From Phoronis australis (taxonomy: Eukaryota > Phoronida > Phoronidae), in assembly GCA_002633005.1 (NCBI GenBank), contig NMRA01000449.1, positions 307,383-371,382 on the forward strand: a DNA stretch of 64,000 bases. Reading direction: 5' to 3'. Shown here one piece after another: positions 1 through 13,400 of this stretch. Within the stretch, counting starts at the first letter, position 1, and each line of letters begins with the position of its first letter. Both the position numbers and the translations under genes were made by a program. Below the pieces are notes generated by a model. That model ran no database searches. It saw nothing but the letters and a program-made list of their open reading frames with translations, and was not told the origin of the DNA.

Positions 1-164
1 ATTTTTAAGCGAGTGAAACTAACCTGCCGTGACAAGCCAACTTTCTGTGCCTTGAACTCACTTTTTACAAGCCCGGGAATCATTATTAGTCTGAGTTATG
101 AACTAGACAAGTCGAATAGATCAACGTTTTTTCCAAACAGATTTTTGTCGATCTAAAGTATCCA

Positions 165-275
165 TAGGCGGATTTGGGATGTCGTGTGGGGGTGCCAACC
201 ATAATTTCCCAAGAACAATTCCTTAAACTGCTTTGGTCCCATCCTGAGGGTCCCCAATCCCTACGTCCGCCTACG
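165..275. mobile_element. Possible miniature inverted-repeat element
   Basis: The left edge reads AGGCGGATTTGGG and the right edge, reverse-complemented, reads AGGCGGACGTAGGGATTGGGG. The interior is a little over 80 bases. The ends match imperfectly and I could not see a clear target-site duplication, so this is only a candidate. Confidence 0.3.
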
Positions 276-1676
276 ACGTCTTAAGAAATTGATATATCGG
301 AACAGTTTGACGTTAGGTTGATGAAATTTGGATAAATTTACTCGATGTGCCCTCACTATAAAGTCCTGGTGCGTCTGTGCGTCTGACTTTAGTTTTCGGA
401 CAAATCGAAATCTGCTGAGCCTTAATGACATTTTTAGCTCTCTCCCAATATCAAAGATCTGCCAAATACTCTCTTAATGGATCTCCATAAACCAGAACAG
501 ATACGGAGTTGAAGGCCCCCTACATATTTTTGACGGATCGTACTTGTTACGCTCCATAGTAGCAAATTTGTCATTTCGTTGGCCAGTTTAGTCTTCCCCT
601 CTCTATCTACTGAACAGGTTGAGGAATTCTCATGCAATTTGGCCGACATTGGTGAGTGTATTCCTCATTGAGTGGAGCGTGACTGACGTTGATTCTCAGA
701 CAAATCTGACGTGCTTGCTGCCCCTAGGGGCATCTGTCAGCCTCATCATCTCCCAAGATACTTTATGTATCGTAATTAAACGTGACATATCGAGGGAAAA
801 CGATATCTGTGCATTTTAAGACAGAACCGATTTGCGCTTCGCCCCCAAGTGACAAATTTAGTACGGTCGTTTGGCGGCGTAAATAACTTCCAAACTACTA
901 AAGAATAGTCGAAAAATTTGTTTCTTTGAGAGCATTGTTGATGTCGGTTACTTCGTCATCATAGTGGCAATCTTAGTTTTCTAGGCATCTACTTCGACAT
1001 AAGCCAAGTGCTTTTCTGGATCCTCATGGAGTTAAATAAACGATTTCACAGGTCACGTACTTTCTGACAGGTGCAAAACGAGCCTTGCCCTCTACCTACA
1101 GTATATGGTGCTGTCTTTGACGCCCGCTTCTTGAAATGTGGCGTGCAAACTCCCACTGATATCTCATTAACGCGCCATTATGAGCATTACCAATATGTAT
1201 ACCTGTAAATTCATACCTTTCACATAAGTTCTAACAACTTTTTGTAAATCAAATTGCTGAACATGAGCATGACTTTTAAAGCAAAAATTATGTATAATTT
1301 GCATACCTGAAAATTTAAAACTTTAGTTATTGTTGCCAAGCACAGCTGCAGCTGAGAGATGTGTTTTTTTCCACAACGTGTGGCATATAAGTGTCAATAA
1401 TGACACAGCCGAGTGTCGGGATGGATTTTGAACCATGGATATTATTTTTAAGTCTCGTTTTGCCCTGTTTAGTTGTCAAAACACAAAAATCAAAGTGGAC
1501 TTTTTACTTCTACAAAACTGGTCTCCTTACATTCTTCATGACATAATTCCATTTCCATTGCCAACATGGAGCGTTGCGTAAGTCACTCAGGGTTTTGATG
1601 TTCTTGTTGGTAACGGAAATAGAATCCTATCACAAAAAAAATCTTGTGAGACCGAGTATTTCTGAGTAAAATCTCT

Positions 1677-1730
1677 CACTTGACTTTCATTTTAAAGCAG
1701 TTTTAACTGCTTTAAAATGAAAGTCAAGTG
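1677..1730. repeat. Perfect 26-bp inverted repeat with 2-bp loop
   Basis: Bases 1677-1702 are exactly complementary to 1705-1730, with only TT between them. The arm begins CACTTGACTTTCATTTTAAA. Pairing stops immediately outside (T opposite T). RNA from this place would form a mismatch-free hairpin. It could be a foldback element or a hairpin RNA precursor; the very short loop argues against a normal microRNA precursor. Confidence 0.9.
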
Positions 1731-3228
1731 TTTAAAAACACATCGAAATACACCGTTTATGTAATATACCGGTATGCTTTTATGAGTGCAATCGGTTTCT
1801 GACCTCTAGAATATGCAATAATGTACATGTAAATTCCCGTGTAAGTGGATTCGAGAGTAAGAGCTGTTTAAACCTATAAAATTAAAGATATCGACAGGTT
1901 TGTCAAAATTTTATTTTATACCACTTTCAAATTGTCGGCATTATTTACAACTCCTTTTTCTTCATGAAAACCATCTGCGTTCAGTTTTGGAGTGTTTTTA
2001 AAAATACTTATACTCTGGTAATTTACAACCACGAGGCCAAAGTCCACTCCAGGGTCAGTATTCATGGTATTAAGTAGCGCTCGAGGCAAAGAACAAATCC
2101 TCAAATTACAGTAATTATATCTGTAAATATAGAGATGGCAATTTTCCGAATATTGTTAAAAGGACTACAAAGTCGTAAACTGGGTATATGAGTATGTCAA
2201 TATCAATGAAGTGTAGAAAATGTGTGGCAAACATTTTAAGTCTTGTCAACACGCCATCAGTTAGCCACATCACGTGATCTAATGAATTAAGTCTAGTTAT
2301 TGTTGCCGAGTAAAAAATTACTTGAACTTGTACAATCAGAAAGTGTCTTTTAAATATTAATAGATTATGCAATCATATAGAATATGAAATGAATATTCAA
2401 AAATACGTTCTTTCTGAAAAACAATAAGTTTGGGGAATACCCTGAACAATGGAAACCCTGACTGGTTAGTTTTGGCTAACAACTATATTGGTGATATAGG
2501 TTACCAGTAAAGTTCTTGTATACATGTGTTTGTGCGTGTGTGCAGTGGCGTGTGCGTGCGTTTGTGTGCGATTGTGCCTCCTCGCCGTGCAACTGAAAAT
2601 ATATCATACTATATTGAAAAAATGAGGTCAATGATCATGTCTCTCCATTGCAAGTTTATATTTCTTCATCCAATATCTTTCCATATACTCATGCGAACAC
2701 GAAATATATGCTGTCAAAAGTGAAAAGCGTTACCATAGCAAAAGAATTTCTGTGTTTATACTAGTTTATTACAGATAAATCATTCAATTGCTGATACATC
2801 GAAATCTGCAAATAATCTAGTTTTCAACCAGTGTTTCATCTTTCGTATTGATCTGTAAGAAAAATACAATGTTTATGTCATTCATACCGTTTTACGGGTA
2901 CCAGTCAATCTCGAAACTACCATTATCAACTATGAAACGCAAACTGCATCTCTGTGACATGGCCTATATATAGACCATGCGTACACATGTACGTTCCACA
3001 GACACCTTGCAAAAACGCAAGACTTCGCGAGATATCGCAACCTGATCACATTAGCTTCCGTCGTGAGATTCTTACGTCTGCAGACTATAACCAAACTCGA
3101 GAAAACAAATTCTACTAATTTCAAAAGTATCCTCTGGGAAAAGATAATTGTCAGACTATAAAACGGTGAATATTTCATTAGTTGTCGCAAGAAAACATTT
3201 TGGTTGATGTTGCGACATCAAATAAAGC

Positions 3229-4892
3229 CTACCATCTGTAGCAAACACACGTTCCACCTCTGCATGTCCCACCTCGACGACCGAGGAAACGGCAGTGCAT
3301 AAAACAGGCTGCGGGGCTTTTTAGGACGTCGCAGGTGTATCGTCGACTTCTTTGAACTGACTCTGTGTGGGAATAATCAGCAGCAGGTATAAGTATTTTA
3401 AGTAGATCTGAAAACTCCGGTGAAATTATTGTCATATTCCTCACAAACATCATTAGCGTTTATCCCACAAAATACGATTGCCATTTAACAAATTATCAGA
3501 CTGACAACATACAACTCCAAATCAAAATAGTGGTCGATCGGTGGTGGTAAGGAGTTATGCAGGAATCTCCCAGCGTGTCTTCAGGAATAGACGATCCACG
3601 TTAGAACTACATATTACCTTAACAGCTACATTTAGCTACAACTGTTTCCTGAGCAATGAGCGACACCTTTAGTCTCTTTTAAACGCTTTTATCAGCGATA
3701 AGCATATCTCTGTGTTCCTTCTCCGAATATACGAGATTTCCGTTACAAGTACCAAGTGTTCTAAATTGGTGAATGTAGAGGAAAGAGTACCTTTAACGAG
3801 TCTAATACTTTTAAAATACTCTGCCGAGGTTTAACTCCCTCTGCAGAGTGTTAGGCTGCGACCGCGGGGGTTTCAGACTGAAATCTACACTGAGGCTCAT
3901 GTCGTGACTCGTGAGAAAATAACTTTTCTCGACAATGATCTCGCCTTAGCAAGAAGTGCCTCCTTCTCTCTCTATTTTATTTATTTGCGTTTTAAAAGGT
4001 TATGTGTGTAAAACAAATCATGTGCCCAGGAAAAATCTTAAAATCTGGCTTATCAACACGACTTGATATTTTTGTTAACAAATTGTGGGTGGATTTACGA
4101 GCTGTTTCTGAATTTTGATGTTGGTAACGTTTCTAAAAACTCTCGCGGCTCAGTGCCCAAAGCAGAGCTGTAAACCAACGCAGAACCTCTGGCACGTACA
4201 AAGCGGAATTGACTGCTTGTTAAGATTTTGAAGTCGATGTCGTATCATGTTAAAGAACATCCAAGTGCACGCTTTCCCCAAAAGGCTAAACTAGAGCGCC
4301 CTTCTTGATCAGCGTTAACCGGGACATTGAAACACGACACACACGGTGGACGACCATAGACTTATAGGTATCGTCGACCTAGCACCCCAGATGGCGTACT
4401 GTCACACTAAGCTCAAAATTGTTCGATGCCCGTTCGATTTCTCTTGCAGTTAATCCTCAGCTCATCAAGCAATTTCCTGAAATAGCCAGAGGTCAACAGC
4501 CAGCCCTCAACCTATACCTAGGGGATGTTAGGAAGATCTACGGCCGGTTAGTACACGCTGTCGATTGTGTTGTCACGGCACGGTTGACTGGCACGATCAG
4601 TTTCACATTTCTGAAATGTGACCACTACTCGCACTCAAATAAAAGCGCCCGATTATGCTTGGCGCATTTGAGATCGAGTATATTCGGTGGCGAGATCGGC
4701 AGATCATTGCACTCTATGCGACCACAAGTTATGGCATTTGATCTGGCTGGTGTTGTTTTTTCTTTCTCTCTTGACATCATGCAACAATAGTTGGAAGTTA
4801 ACATTACCGCTTTCACCGACTTCTGACGTCAGGGTCATTTGACATACCACCAAGAGCAGCAGTAAGACGAATGCACTGCGAGTAGGACTCAT
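3229..4892 (-). CDS. Invertebrate defensin-like antimicrobial peptide precursor (two exons)
   Basis: Predicted secreted cysteine-rich peptide. Exon 1 runs from 4892 (ATG) down to about 4817 and encodes a classic signal peptide with a run of Leu and Val. It ends in phase 1 at GTGAAA; a second phase-1 donor, GTAATG, lies 9 bases on. Exon 2 starts at 3362 after CCCACACAG (alternatively at 3407 after GTTTTCAG); both acceptors are phase 1 and reach the stop at 3229. It carries the dibasic cleavage motif RSRR followed by a 36-residue mature peptide with six cysteines in the CS-alpha-beta order: C, then CxxxC, then GGTC, then CxC. Arthropod and mollusc defensins share this pattern and are released at a similar basic site; they act against bacterial membranes or lipid II. 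The pairing of the two exons is inferred from matching phase, strand and distance. An exon in the roughly 1.5 kb intron cannot be excluded. Confidence 0.75.
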
Positions 4893-4929
4893 ATCTGTGA
4901 AAATCACACAAATTGATGAGAATAAATAG

Positions 4930-5090
4930 CAGGGGCGGATCCAGGATTTTGAGTTAGGGGGGCTAGGACAGAGTATTAGCCAGAGTTTTGTCCGTCAGAT
5001 ATTTGCACCCCCTATCGGCCAAATGGGATATGGGCGAGATTTAGCCTAAACCATGGCCCCTTGCCCCCCACCCCCCTGAATCCGCTGCTG
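4930..5090. mobile_element. Short MITE with terminal inverted repeats
   Basis: The left end is CAGGGGCGGATCCAGGA and the right end, reverse-complemented, is CAGCAGCGGATTCAGGG. Both flanks carry AATAG (4925-4929 and 5091-5095), a likely 5-bp target-site duplication. The 161-bp interior has no coding capacity. The GGGGCGGATCC-type end is a common look for non-autonomous DNA transposons in animals; I do not assign a superfamily. Confidence 0.65.
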
Positions 5091-5095
5091 AATAG

Positions 5096-7452
5096 AACTA
5101 ATAGTTCCATAATTCATCATTGAACAGGTATTTCTAGATATTAAGTGAGTAGTGTAGTAAAGTGCAATCATTTCACGTCAGTTTGTCCAACACTGGCCAC
5201 CGTGAGAACGAACAAACGCAGAAGAAAACATAAAAGGTCCGTTGGTTAATTTTTTTTCGTGAACTGTGAAACGGCATTTTGCCGTGCGTGAACGTGCAAA
5301 AGGAACTTTAGACACTCATGTACCGTGCCTTGATGACCACTGTGAACGTGAATTTGCACTTTAAGTTTACTGGTTTGCCGCCATGAACTTGAAACGTACA
5401 TGTAACTTCCTGCCCCACGTCACACGTGACGCGACTCCCCGACCTTAGCCGGCCCTTTTTATTGGTATAAATGATGAACACCTGCTGTCAGAGTAACATA
5501 AACTAGGTATTGGTTAGAATTAACCGACGACTATACCTTTTTGCAGGCTTTTTACACCAAAATGGAGTCTTACATTTACTCTGGATTCTATGTTAGAATC
5601 TTTATAGCAACTTGAATTATAAAAAACCGAAAATGTGAAGAAGTCGTGTGACAAAAATAGCGTGAATCTGATCAGCTGAATCGCTATTCTACTAGTTTGG
5701 CTGTATGTACCTGGCGTCATGTCAAATTTCTTTATTCCGTGACGTCTTACAGATTGTTGTCTGGCGCAAAGCATCAGAATTCCTTTCCATTGCAAGACCC
5801 GAGGAGTAGTGTGGCACACGTTAACCTGCCACGGCATTAATCTACTTTGGATCGAACATTGTGACGGTGAATTACGTCTGGGACTCAAAAATCAGGTGAC
5901 TTGCCCAGTGTGAATACAGTAATAAGCCAGACGGAGAACACGACTCAGGCTAACGTTTTTCGCTGCATCACACTTTCAGTTTGAGGGGATGTTATTTTAA
6001 TAGTCTTTTTCATAGAAATTGACGAAAATATTCAAAATATGGTCAGTAAAATGGAAGTAAAATGGGGAAAATTGGTCAAAAAGTATCTTTAGAAAGGTAA
6101 CGTCTACATTTAAAGACGACATGTAAATGCTATGGATACCGAAAAATGAAGTTGTTCATTAAGTTGAGCTTTTTTTAATTCTCAAAATCAATCGGATTCG
6201 TGTACTATTTTAAAGAAATACTGATGTTTTGCTTATAACGGTGACCCGCAAATCCGAATATTCAATGACTTACTTGAACAGCTTCAACCTCCTGTATAAC
6301 CTAGTTCAGAATTTCACATTTCTTTTATAGTCTTTGGTCAGCGACGTGGCCGCGGAAGTTTATATTTAACCTTCAGCAACATTTCAGTAAACGCCAGTGC
6401 TAACAATAATTAAACATTTGTATTTATACAAGCAACAAAAAACATCAAAGCAACGCAAACAGTTAGCTATTATCGCTCACCTTGACTCGTCCAACTCCCA
6501 ATTTCTCAACAGGCGAGTATTTGCTGACAAATAAGAGCATTTACAACATTCAAAAACATCAAAGAATAACAAACATTTGCTCTTTGCGTTCATCTTGATA
6601 GCCAAAAATTACTCAGAACTTGGAATGGCTCCCGTATTTCACGATAACTCGTTAAACTATTAATTGCTGCCAATAATGGTGTGTAGACATACAATAAACA
6701 AAATCGTCAAAGCATAGCCAGCATTTGCTAATGACCCTTAAAAAATTAAGGGAAGAAACAAAATGAATGCAAAAATGGAAGACAAGAGGAGAAAATGCAT
6801 ACTTATGGAGAGAGCGCAGTTAGAAATGTGATATGGTTGGAGAGAAATTAAAAGTGCAGAGTTAAAATGGATTTGAACAATCGCCAAAAAGAAATAGCTC
6901 TTGAATGAAGTTACTTAAGTTCAACAAGAAGGCCTCAACATTCGAAACAAGTCAAGAATCAAAAAGGTGAATGCGCGCAAAGCAAAAAGGATTCTCCCAG
7001 TTTAGTAGTGGGAATCTATAAGCATTTCAGTATTTCATATCCATGCAGTCGATTAAAGCAAATTATCTCATGCATGTTCTCCGTAAAGCTTTGTAATTAG
7101 GCTAAAATTGGAACAAATGTCGAAGAAAAACTGTCGGTTTCCCAAATATTTTCAAGGAGCTCAGGTTCATCTGCTTCAGCTGCTGTGCTCATTAGGGCGA
7201 AAGACAACATGCCTCCCAAAATGCCACCAAAGTTTTCACTATCCACGTTCAATCGTCATTTCTTACAATCGCGCAGCTATTTTCCATATCCTTCCTACAT
7301 GTATTTGGCAGCCAGCTCGCTTGTTGAAAGTCACTCTGTTTGTAAAGTTGACATTGGTAACGCACAGTTTCCACGACAAAAGTGACGCTTAGATTTTATT
7401 ACGTCATTGAATGTAATTGAGCTTTTATTCGAGTTTGTGCTTAACTGAAGTA
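5096..7452. other. Intergenic DNA upstream of TSP1 gene 1
   Basis: No convincing exon is visible. The largest open frame (minus, 5520-5888) lacks motifs and splice context. The sequence just before 7453 should contain the TSP1 gene 1 promoter, but I see no clear TATA box. Confidence 0.5.
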
Positions 7453-10400
7453 ATGTGGACTAGAGGTGCGATAGTATTGCTTTTCATTTACGTCCATTAT
7501 GGTAAGTTTTAATCCTTTCCCCTGAGTCTATCAGTAGCCTCCACAATGGGGTTTGCACTTGAACTTTTTATCTTGCTACTAAACTGTGAAACAAAATTTT
7601 CTTTGGACTAAAGACGGTGGTGGGAAGGTGCAGTGGCATTATGGAGAGCAGATGAACTTGGCTGGGCCTTTCTGTAAGAGACGTTTGCAGGAACATGTAC
7701 GCCAAATTCCATGCAGGCGTCTCCCCCCCCCCCATTTTTCTGTTAGTGATACGGCTCTCAATTTTGTTTAATGGCCTTTGCGCTATCAACATTTATGAGC
7801 GTGCTAGTGCAAGGCAAACATTTTTAAAAATTTTGATGTTATGTTTTCGAGAAAATCCTGGGGTACTTTCATCTGAAACAAAATTTCTTCGCCAAAACGA
7901 GCAATGTCCTTACCCTTGCGTTGGCATCTGAGGTACAGCACTAACGTAAATGAACCGTTCATGAGAAATTGTCTGGAAAGATCGTTTGATCGGGTTAGGA
8001 ACATAAAACTCATTTTCCATCTGGAAATCATGTACTGAGTTTTTCTTCAAGTGAATTTTGATTTCGTATTTCACATGGACGTATTATCACGTTACTTCTG
8101 CTACCAAGAAAACGTAGTTCTCAGGAGTAACTTGCACCGCGGCCGGCATTTCTACGATCTTTGTTGTGAACGAGACATTATCGAAGAACCTGCATAGACT
8201 AAATAATTTTGAAGTTTTCGCTAAAAGTTATCGCATCAAATGTTGTTATTTCAAGCTTCTTTATCAAGTAAAATATTCAGCCATCACAATTACTGATTAG
8301 CATATTGTATTCTAAAGTAATTGTCACGCAAATATTATAGATTTCTCTTGTTTGGCTGTGAAAACGACTTGGACACGATGGTCTTCGTGTTCGGTCACGT
8401 GCGGAAGTGGAGTGCGCGTGCGCAGTCAGATATGTGCAGGTTTGTACCCTTGCGGTATTGTGGAGGAATACAGTGTGCAAAAGTGCACATCTACTGTGAT
8501 GTGTAACGGAACTCAGAAGACACTTAACAAAGATTTGAAAAATGGTGGCCAACTAAAAGCTGCGGTTTCACCGGAAGCAATTATGAGACAACTTCTGTCA
8601 AATAAAAGTCAAAATGTCAACTCAAAATGGGCGCCGTGGTCATCATGGTCCAACTGCACGAGGTGCGCATCATTTAAAACGTGGAGATACAGAGTTTGTA
8701 TTGACAATACATCTGCACCTCTTTACACTTCGTGCCGCGGAAAGAGGATTGAATTTAGGAATTGTAGTCATTCGGACGAATGTCGAAGGAAAAAACAAAC
8801 TGTTAGCTTCGGAGATGAATTAAAGATAACGTTCCCGAAGTCAAGATTAAATATTACAAATCAAAGGTATATTGAAATATCCCATAGAATGGAAAATGAC
8901 CTACAAACTGCTGCTTTGGGAACTATCCTTGACTCAAGAGCACCAACGAAGAGTATGAAGTACGATGGAACAACTGGTTTTAGTGTGGAAGACGCACCAA
9001 ATCCTGAAGAGAATTATACAGAATTAAATACAGGAAAGAAGGTTAGCAGCCCCGTCAAAGAAGTAAAATGCACAGGAATTTCATGCGACATGACGGGCTT
9101 GCAAAACGACGTAATTAAACTTTTACTAAAACAAAAGCAGCAAACTCAACGATTTAGAAACAAAAGAGAATTAACAAGATACGAATCCGCACATCAAATT
9201 TCCCAATATAATAATAAACGTGGTCGCCCCTCAGCAGCACTCCCCGACTTTGGGGTGAAGGGTGGAACAGTTTTTATCAAGAACCAACACTTGAACTCAC
9301 ATCTGACTGGCGAAAGAGTAAGCACGGACGAACTCGTCAGACAAAGTTATAAATTGAATCACCAACGGCGAAAGGAAGCCCTTAATAATCAGTTACGGAA
9401 AAACTTCAATACAGAATTGGCTAGAAACAAGTATTTAGGTTTCGCATTTGCCAAAGCAGAAATCCATGACAGCAGAGAATCTCCATCAAGCCTCACTGTT
9501 GGAATTCTTAAGGTTCTCGGATCGAGGCGGAAACGTGATGATGGCTGCGTAGGTTCGTGCTGGTCCGATTGGTCACCATGGACTGATTGTTCAACACAGT
9601 GTGGTGAAGGTCACAAAATTAGGTCAAGGACATGTAAGGAAAATGGCGAGCGAAAGAAGAGAACTTACGATAAGCAATGTCCTGGAGGAAACCACGAATC
9701 AAAATCGTGCGAGTCGAAAAAAGACTGCATAGAGCCAGAGGACGTAGAATTGTCTGATGAAACGATTGAGCATATAGTTGCCCTAATGAAAGATCCTGCC
9801 ATAGGAGACAAATGGGAAGAGAAAAAGTACAACGATTCGTTAATCAAAACTGGTCGTAAGTTGGTCTCTTATTCATCGTAGGGGAAAACTTACCATACAA
9901 GAATCTACGACTTCGAGTTGAGCATGCTTAGTGCATGCACACTGGCAAACTTGTCTCAGAATCCGCCAGCTAGTAGCATTATCTGGCACTCAATAGTCTT
10001 TTGAGTTACGGCTGAACTTGCCTCCCTCAATTTCATTAAAAATTGGCGCCTGTTGGATTGGCTGGGAATTTTAAGTTTTGTGCCGTTGTGAAGGCTACGA
10101 ATCCCATTTCCTTGATTTTTAGGTCTGTTTTGGGTGAAAGATTGCCAATTGTTGACCACTTGGCCCATTTTTCCTCAGGCGTGGATTTTCTTAAACCTGG
10201 TTTACTGCTTGTATGCAGGAAGTTGAAATTAGTCAAGGAATTCAGGTACCCCGTCAGGCACTATGGATTTTGTAAAAAAAAATCTGCCTGGTTGATACCC
10301 GCTTACCTGATTTAGGTAATCTGCAGAATTTTGGTAATCTGAACCCATAATATCTCTGATCGTAGTTATCCCATGCAAGTGGTGGCTTTGTGATGAAAAC

Positions 10401-13400
10401 TGCTGATTTGTTGTGATTTTATCGTTTTTAAGTCAACGGATACACTTCCGGTAGTCGTAAAAGATGGGAAATCGACTTTGGAATCACCTTCAATAGACTT
10501 TGTGCACGGTTTTTAGAAGTCTTTGGCTCAGTATACTGTTCATATGTTCAGGTTTTTGTATACCCTGTGGAACAGACAGCTGGTGCTGCAAAGACCTGGT
10601 TTTTCAAGCCCAGAATCAACAAACACTGTTGAGTGCCATCTCTGAATATGGAGAACATTTCGAGGACGAGGTCATTTGGTGAGATTAAGATCCGATTTGT
10701 ATGGAAAATTCGGCATTTCAAATTGTCGCTTATCTCTCTCTCATTTTCTGTCAANNNNNNNNNNNNNNNNNNNNNNNNNNNNNNNNNNNNNNNNNNNNNN
10801 NNNNNNNNNNNNNNNNNNNNNNNNNNNNNNNNNNNNNNNNNNNNNNNNNNNNNNNNNNNNNNNNNNNNNNNNNNNNNNNNNNNNNNNNNNNNNNNNNNNN
10901 NNNNNNNNNNNNNNNNNNNNNNNNNNNNNNNNNNNNNNNNNNNNNNNNNNNNNNNNNNNNNNNNNNNNNNNNNNNNNNNNNNNNNNNNNNNNNNNNNNNN
11001 NNNNNNNNNNNNNNNNNNNNNNNNNNNNNNNNNNNNNNNNNNNNNNNNNNNNNNNNNNNNNNNNNNNNNNNNNNNNNNNNNNNNNNNNNNNNNNNNNNNN
11101 NNNNNNNNNNNNNNNNNNNNNNNNNNNNNNNNNNNNNNNNNNNNNNNNNNNNNNNNNNNNNNNNNNNNNNNNNNNNNNNNNNNNNNNNNNNNNNNNNNNN
11201 NNNNNNNNNNNNNNNNNNNNNNNNNNNNNNNNNNNNNNNNNNNNNNNNNNNNNNNNNNNNNNNNNNNNNNNNNNNNNNNNNNNNNNNNNNNNNNNNNNNN
11301 NNNNNNNNNNNNNNNNNNNNNNNNNNNNNNNNNNNNNNNNNCCCCCCCCCCCTGGGTGCGCGCATAAATTTCTCGAACACTTGGCAGAACACGTCTTGAT
11401 AATAAGCATACGGCATCAGAAGGTAAATAGTGTGTTGCGAGTTTGCAATGTTTGCTTCTATTCCACGGATTACAGCAGGTCAGTTGTTGTAGGGGTGATC
11501 GGTGTCTAAAGTGTTAAAATCCATCATTTTGGGGTGTGGATCACACTGAGACTTGGGAACGAGTATTTAGACCACACTGATTCTGGAGGCATAGGTCACA
11601 GAACCTAAATTAGACCTTGGATATTTTTTGGCAGTCCCGAGTAACATATCAGGGTTACGTGAACGACTAATACAACGCACTTGGGCTTTCCATTGTGTGC
11701 GTGTGTGTGGTTGTTGAACGCTAGAGGTTACTCGATATTTTGTCATGTGATGGAACTCTAGTCCTGTAATACTATGCCAACTTCGATCTCGCGCACCCTC
11801 GTCCCCAAACCTCAAAATGACGCTGATCAGTTCATCCACGATCAGCGCCATCTTGAGGCATGGAGACGAGGCTAGAACTCGCGCTGCTAAGATTGCTGCG
11901 CACTTTCGTGGAATATGTATTCATTTGTTCCGATGTTGGTTCTTGCGATGGAAATTACTGTCACTTAAACGTTTCGCAACTTCTCCATTTTTCAACCGAA
12001 TTGTACAAGAGTCATATAATTACAGTAGAAAGCCCTTTATCAGCTCTTGATGATTATACCAGGAGCAAAAGATAAATAAATTAATCCATAAGTAATTTTC
12101 CCATACCTGACAGACTTAAAAATGTTTTAAATTTTAAAAACCAAGACTGTTACCTAAATTAAAAAAATAACAAGGTGTAATAGTGACATATAAAAAGAGA
12201 TGAACCTGTGAGGTAATATACATATCAGTTAAACTTGCAGGGAAGAAATGTCAGTGATTCAAAAGATTTATAACCTGTAAGGATAGAGATGTTAGAATAC
12301 GGATTCTTCACCGTTCATGTGGAAAATTTTAGTCAGCCATTCACCCAAATTTTACATCTTTATATATTAATTTGACCTTTGGTGCTGTTTTATAAAATTA
12401 CATTCTTCAGTAAAAATTCAGGATACAGTAACATTTACAAAATATATGATAAAATAATTATTTCAACCACCTGTCCGAAATGCAGATATTTTTTCTGGAA
12501 CACAAAAAATGGACAAACGTATATTACGTAACTTTGAAATGTACTGTGGATGGCTCATCACTTTGGTTGCAGTACAGGACTTTTCAATAAAAGTTTAGAA
12601 ATAAACGCATTTCTTCGTAAAGTAAAAACTAGTGTTAGTGATCCAAGTATTGTATGGTACCGTAAACAAGAGATTTTATATTGGAACACATGTTTATAGT
12701 TTTTATGTTTACTAAAGAAAGAGGACAATGGAAAATAACAATATCCATAACAAAGAGGTAATGTTGTTTTAAACACCTGCTGCACATTTTTTACGATCGA
12801 CATTCAAGTACAAAAAAACGGAACAACTGGGAAAATTGGGACTTCCGGATAAAAATTGGCACGTCTGGGTCTAAGCCAAAACGCAAGAGTGAAATGTTCG
12901 CTGCAACACACAAAACGAGAGACGTTACACCCGAAAGTGTCGGGCAGCGTTTTTTGTAGGATGGTAAACTGCGAGTGCTGCAAAGTCACGAAACGACACG
13001 TTTGTTCTTTTTAGTAGAACGGGAAAATACGGTTATGTCGCGTGAAAAACTATAATAGTGTATGCGATGTGACAGTTTGTCGTGTGCCAAAAAGCGTGAC
13101 ATTCTGATGGTGGGACGGAATGGCGGGAAATTTCAAAAAGTGGGATTGGCATTGTCCGCGATGGTCGTCCTGGTAATTAACAAAGACACTGTACGCTGTC
13201 CGCAACACCAAGTATTGGATTGAATTCTTTTACTAGGTAAAATTTCATTTTTTAAATTTCATTTCACAGGTAGAATAATAACATTTGGCCTACTGCTCAG
13301 AAATCGAATTGACAAAAAACGGCATCTGGGCAACAGGTACACATCGCAAAAATTACAATCTTTTGTTGAATAACTAGCATGTAGTTTCAGTTGATAGGCT

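Larger units (their letters stand above)
1..3228. other. Intergenic DNA, no gene recognised
   Basis: I see no exon-like stretch bounded by good splice sites on either strand. The open frames here are short and lack recognisable motifs. The stretch holds a possible small inverted-repeat element near 165-275, a perfect hairpin at 1677-1730 and a GT-rich patch near 2520-2580. About 100 bases at 1590-1680 resemble 56025-56110, so part of it is dispersed repeat. Confidence 0.6.

Noticed and set aside
4419..4790. Plus-strand frame of 123 codons after a good acceptor
   Set aside because: It overlaps the defensin signal-peptide exon on the other strand and has no motif.
10633..11509. Several open frames over 200 codons on both strands
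   Set aside because: They consist almost entirely of N from the gap.
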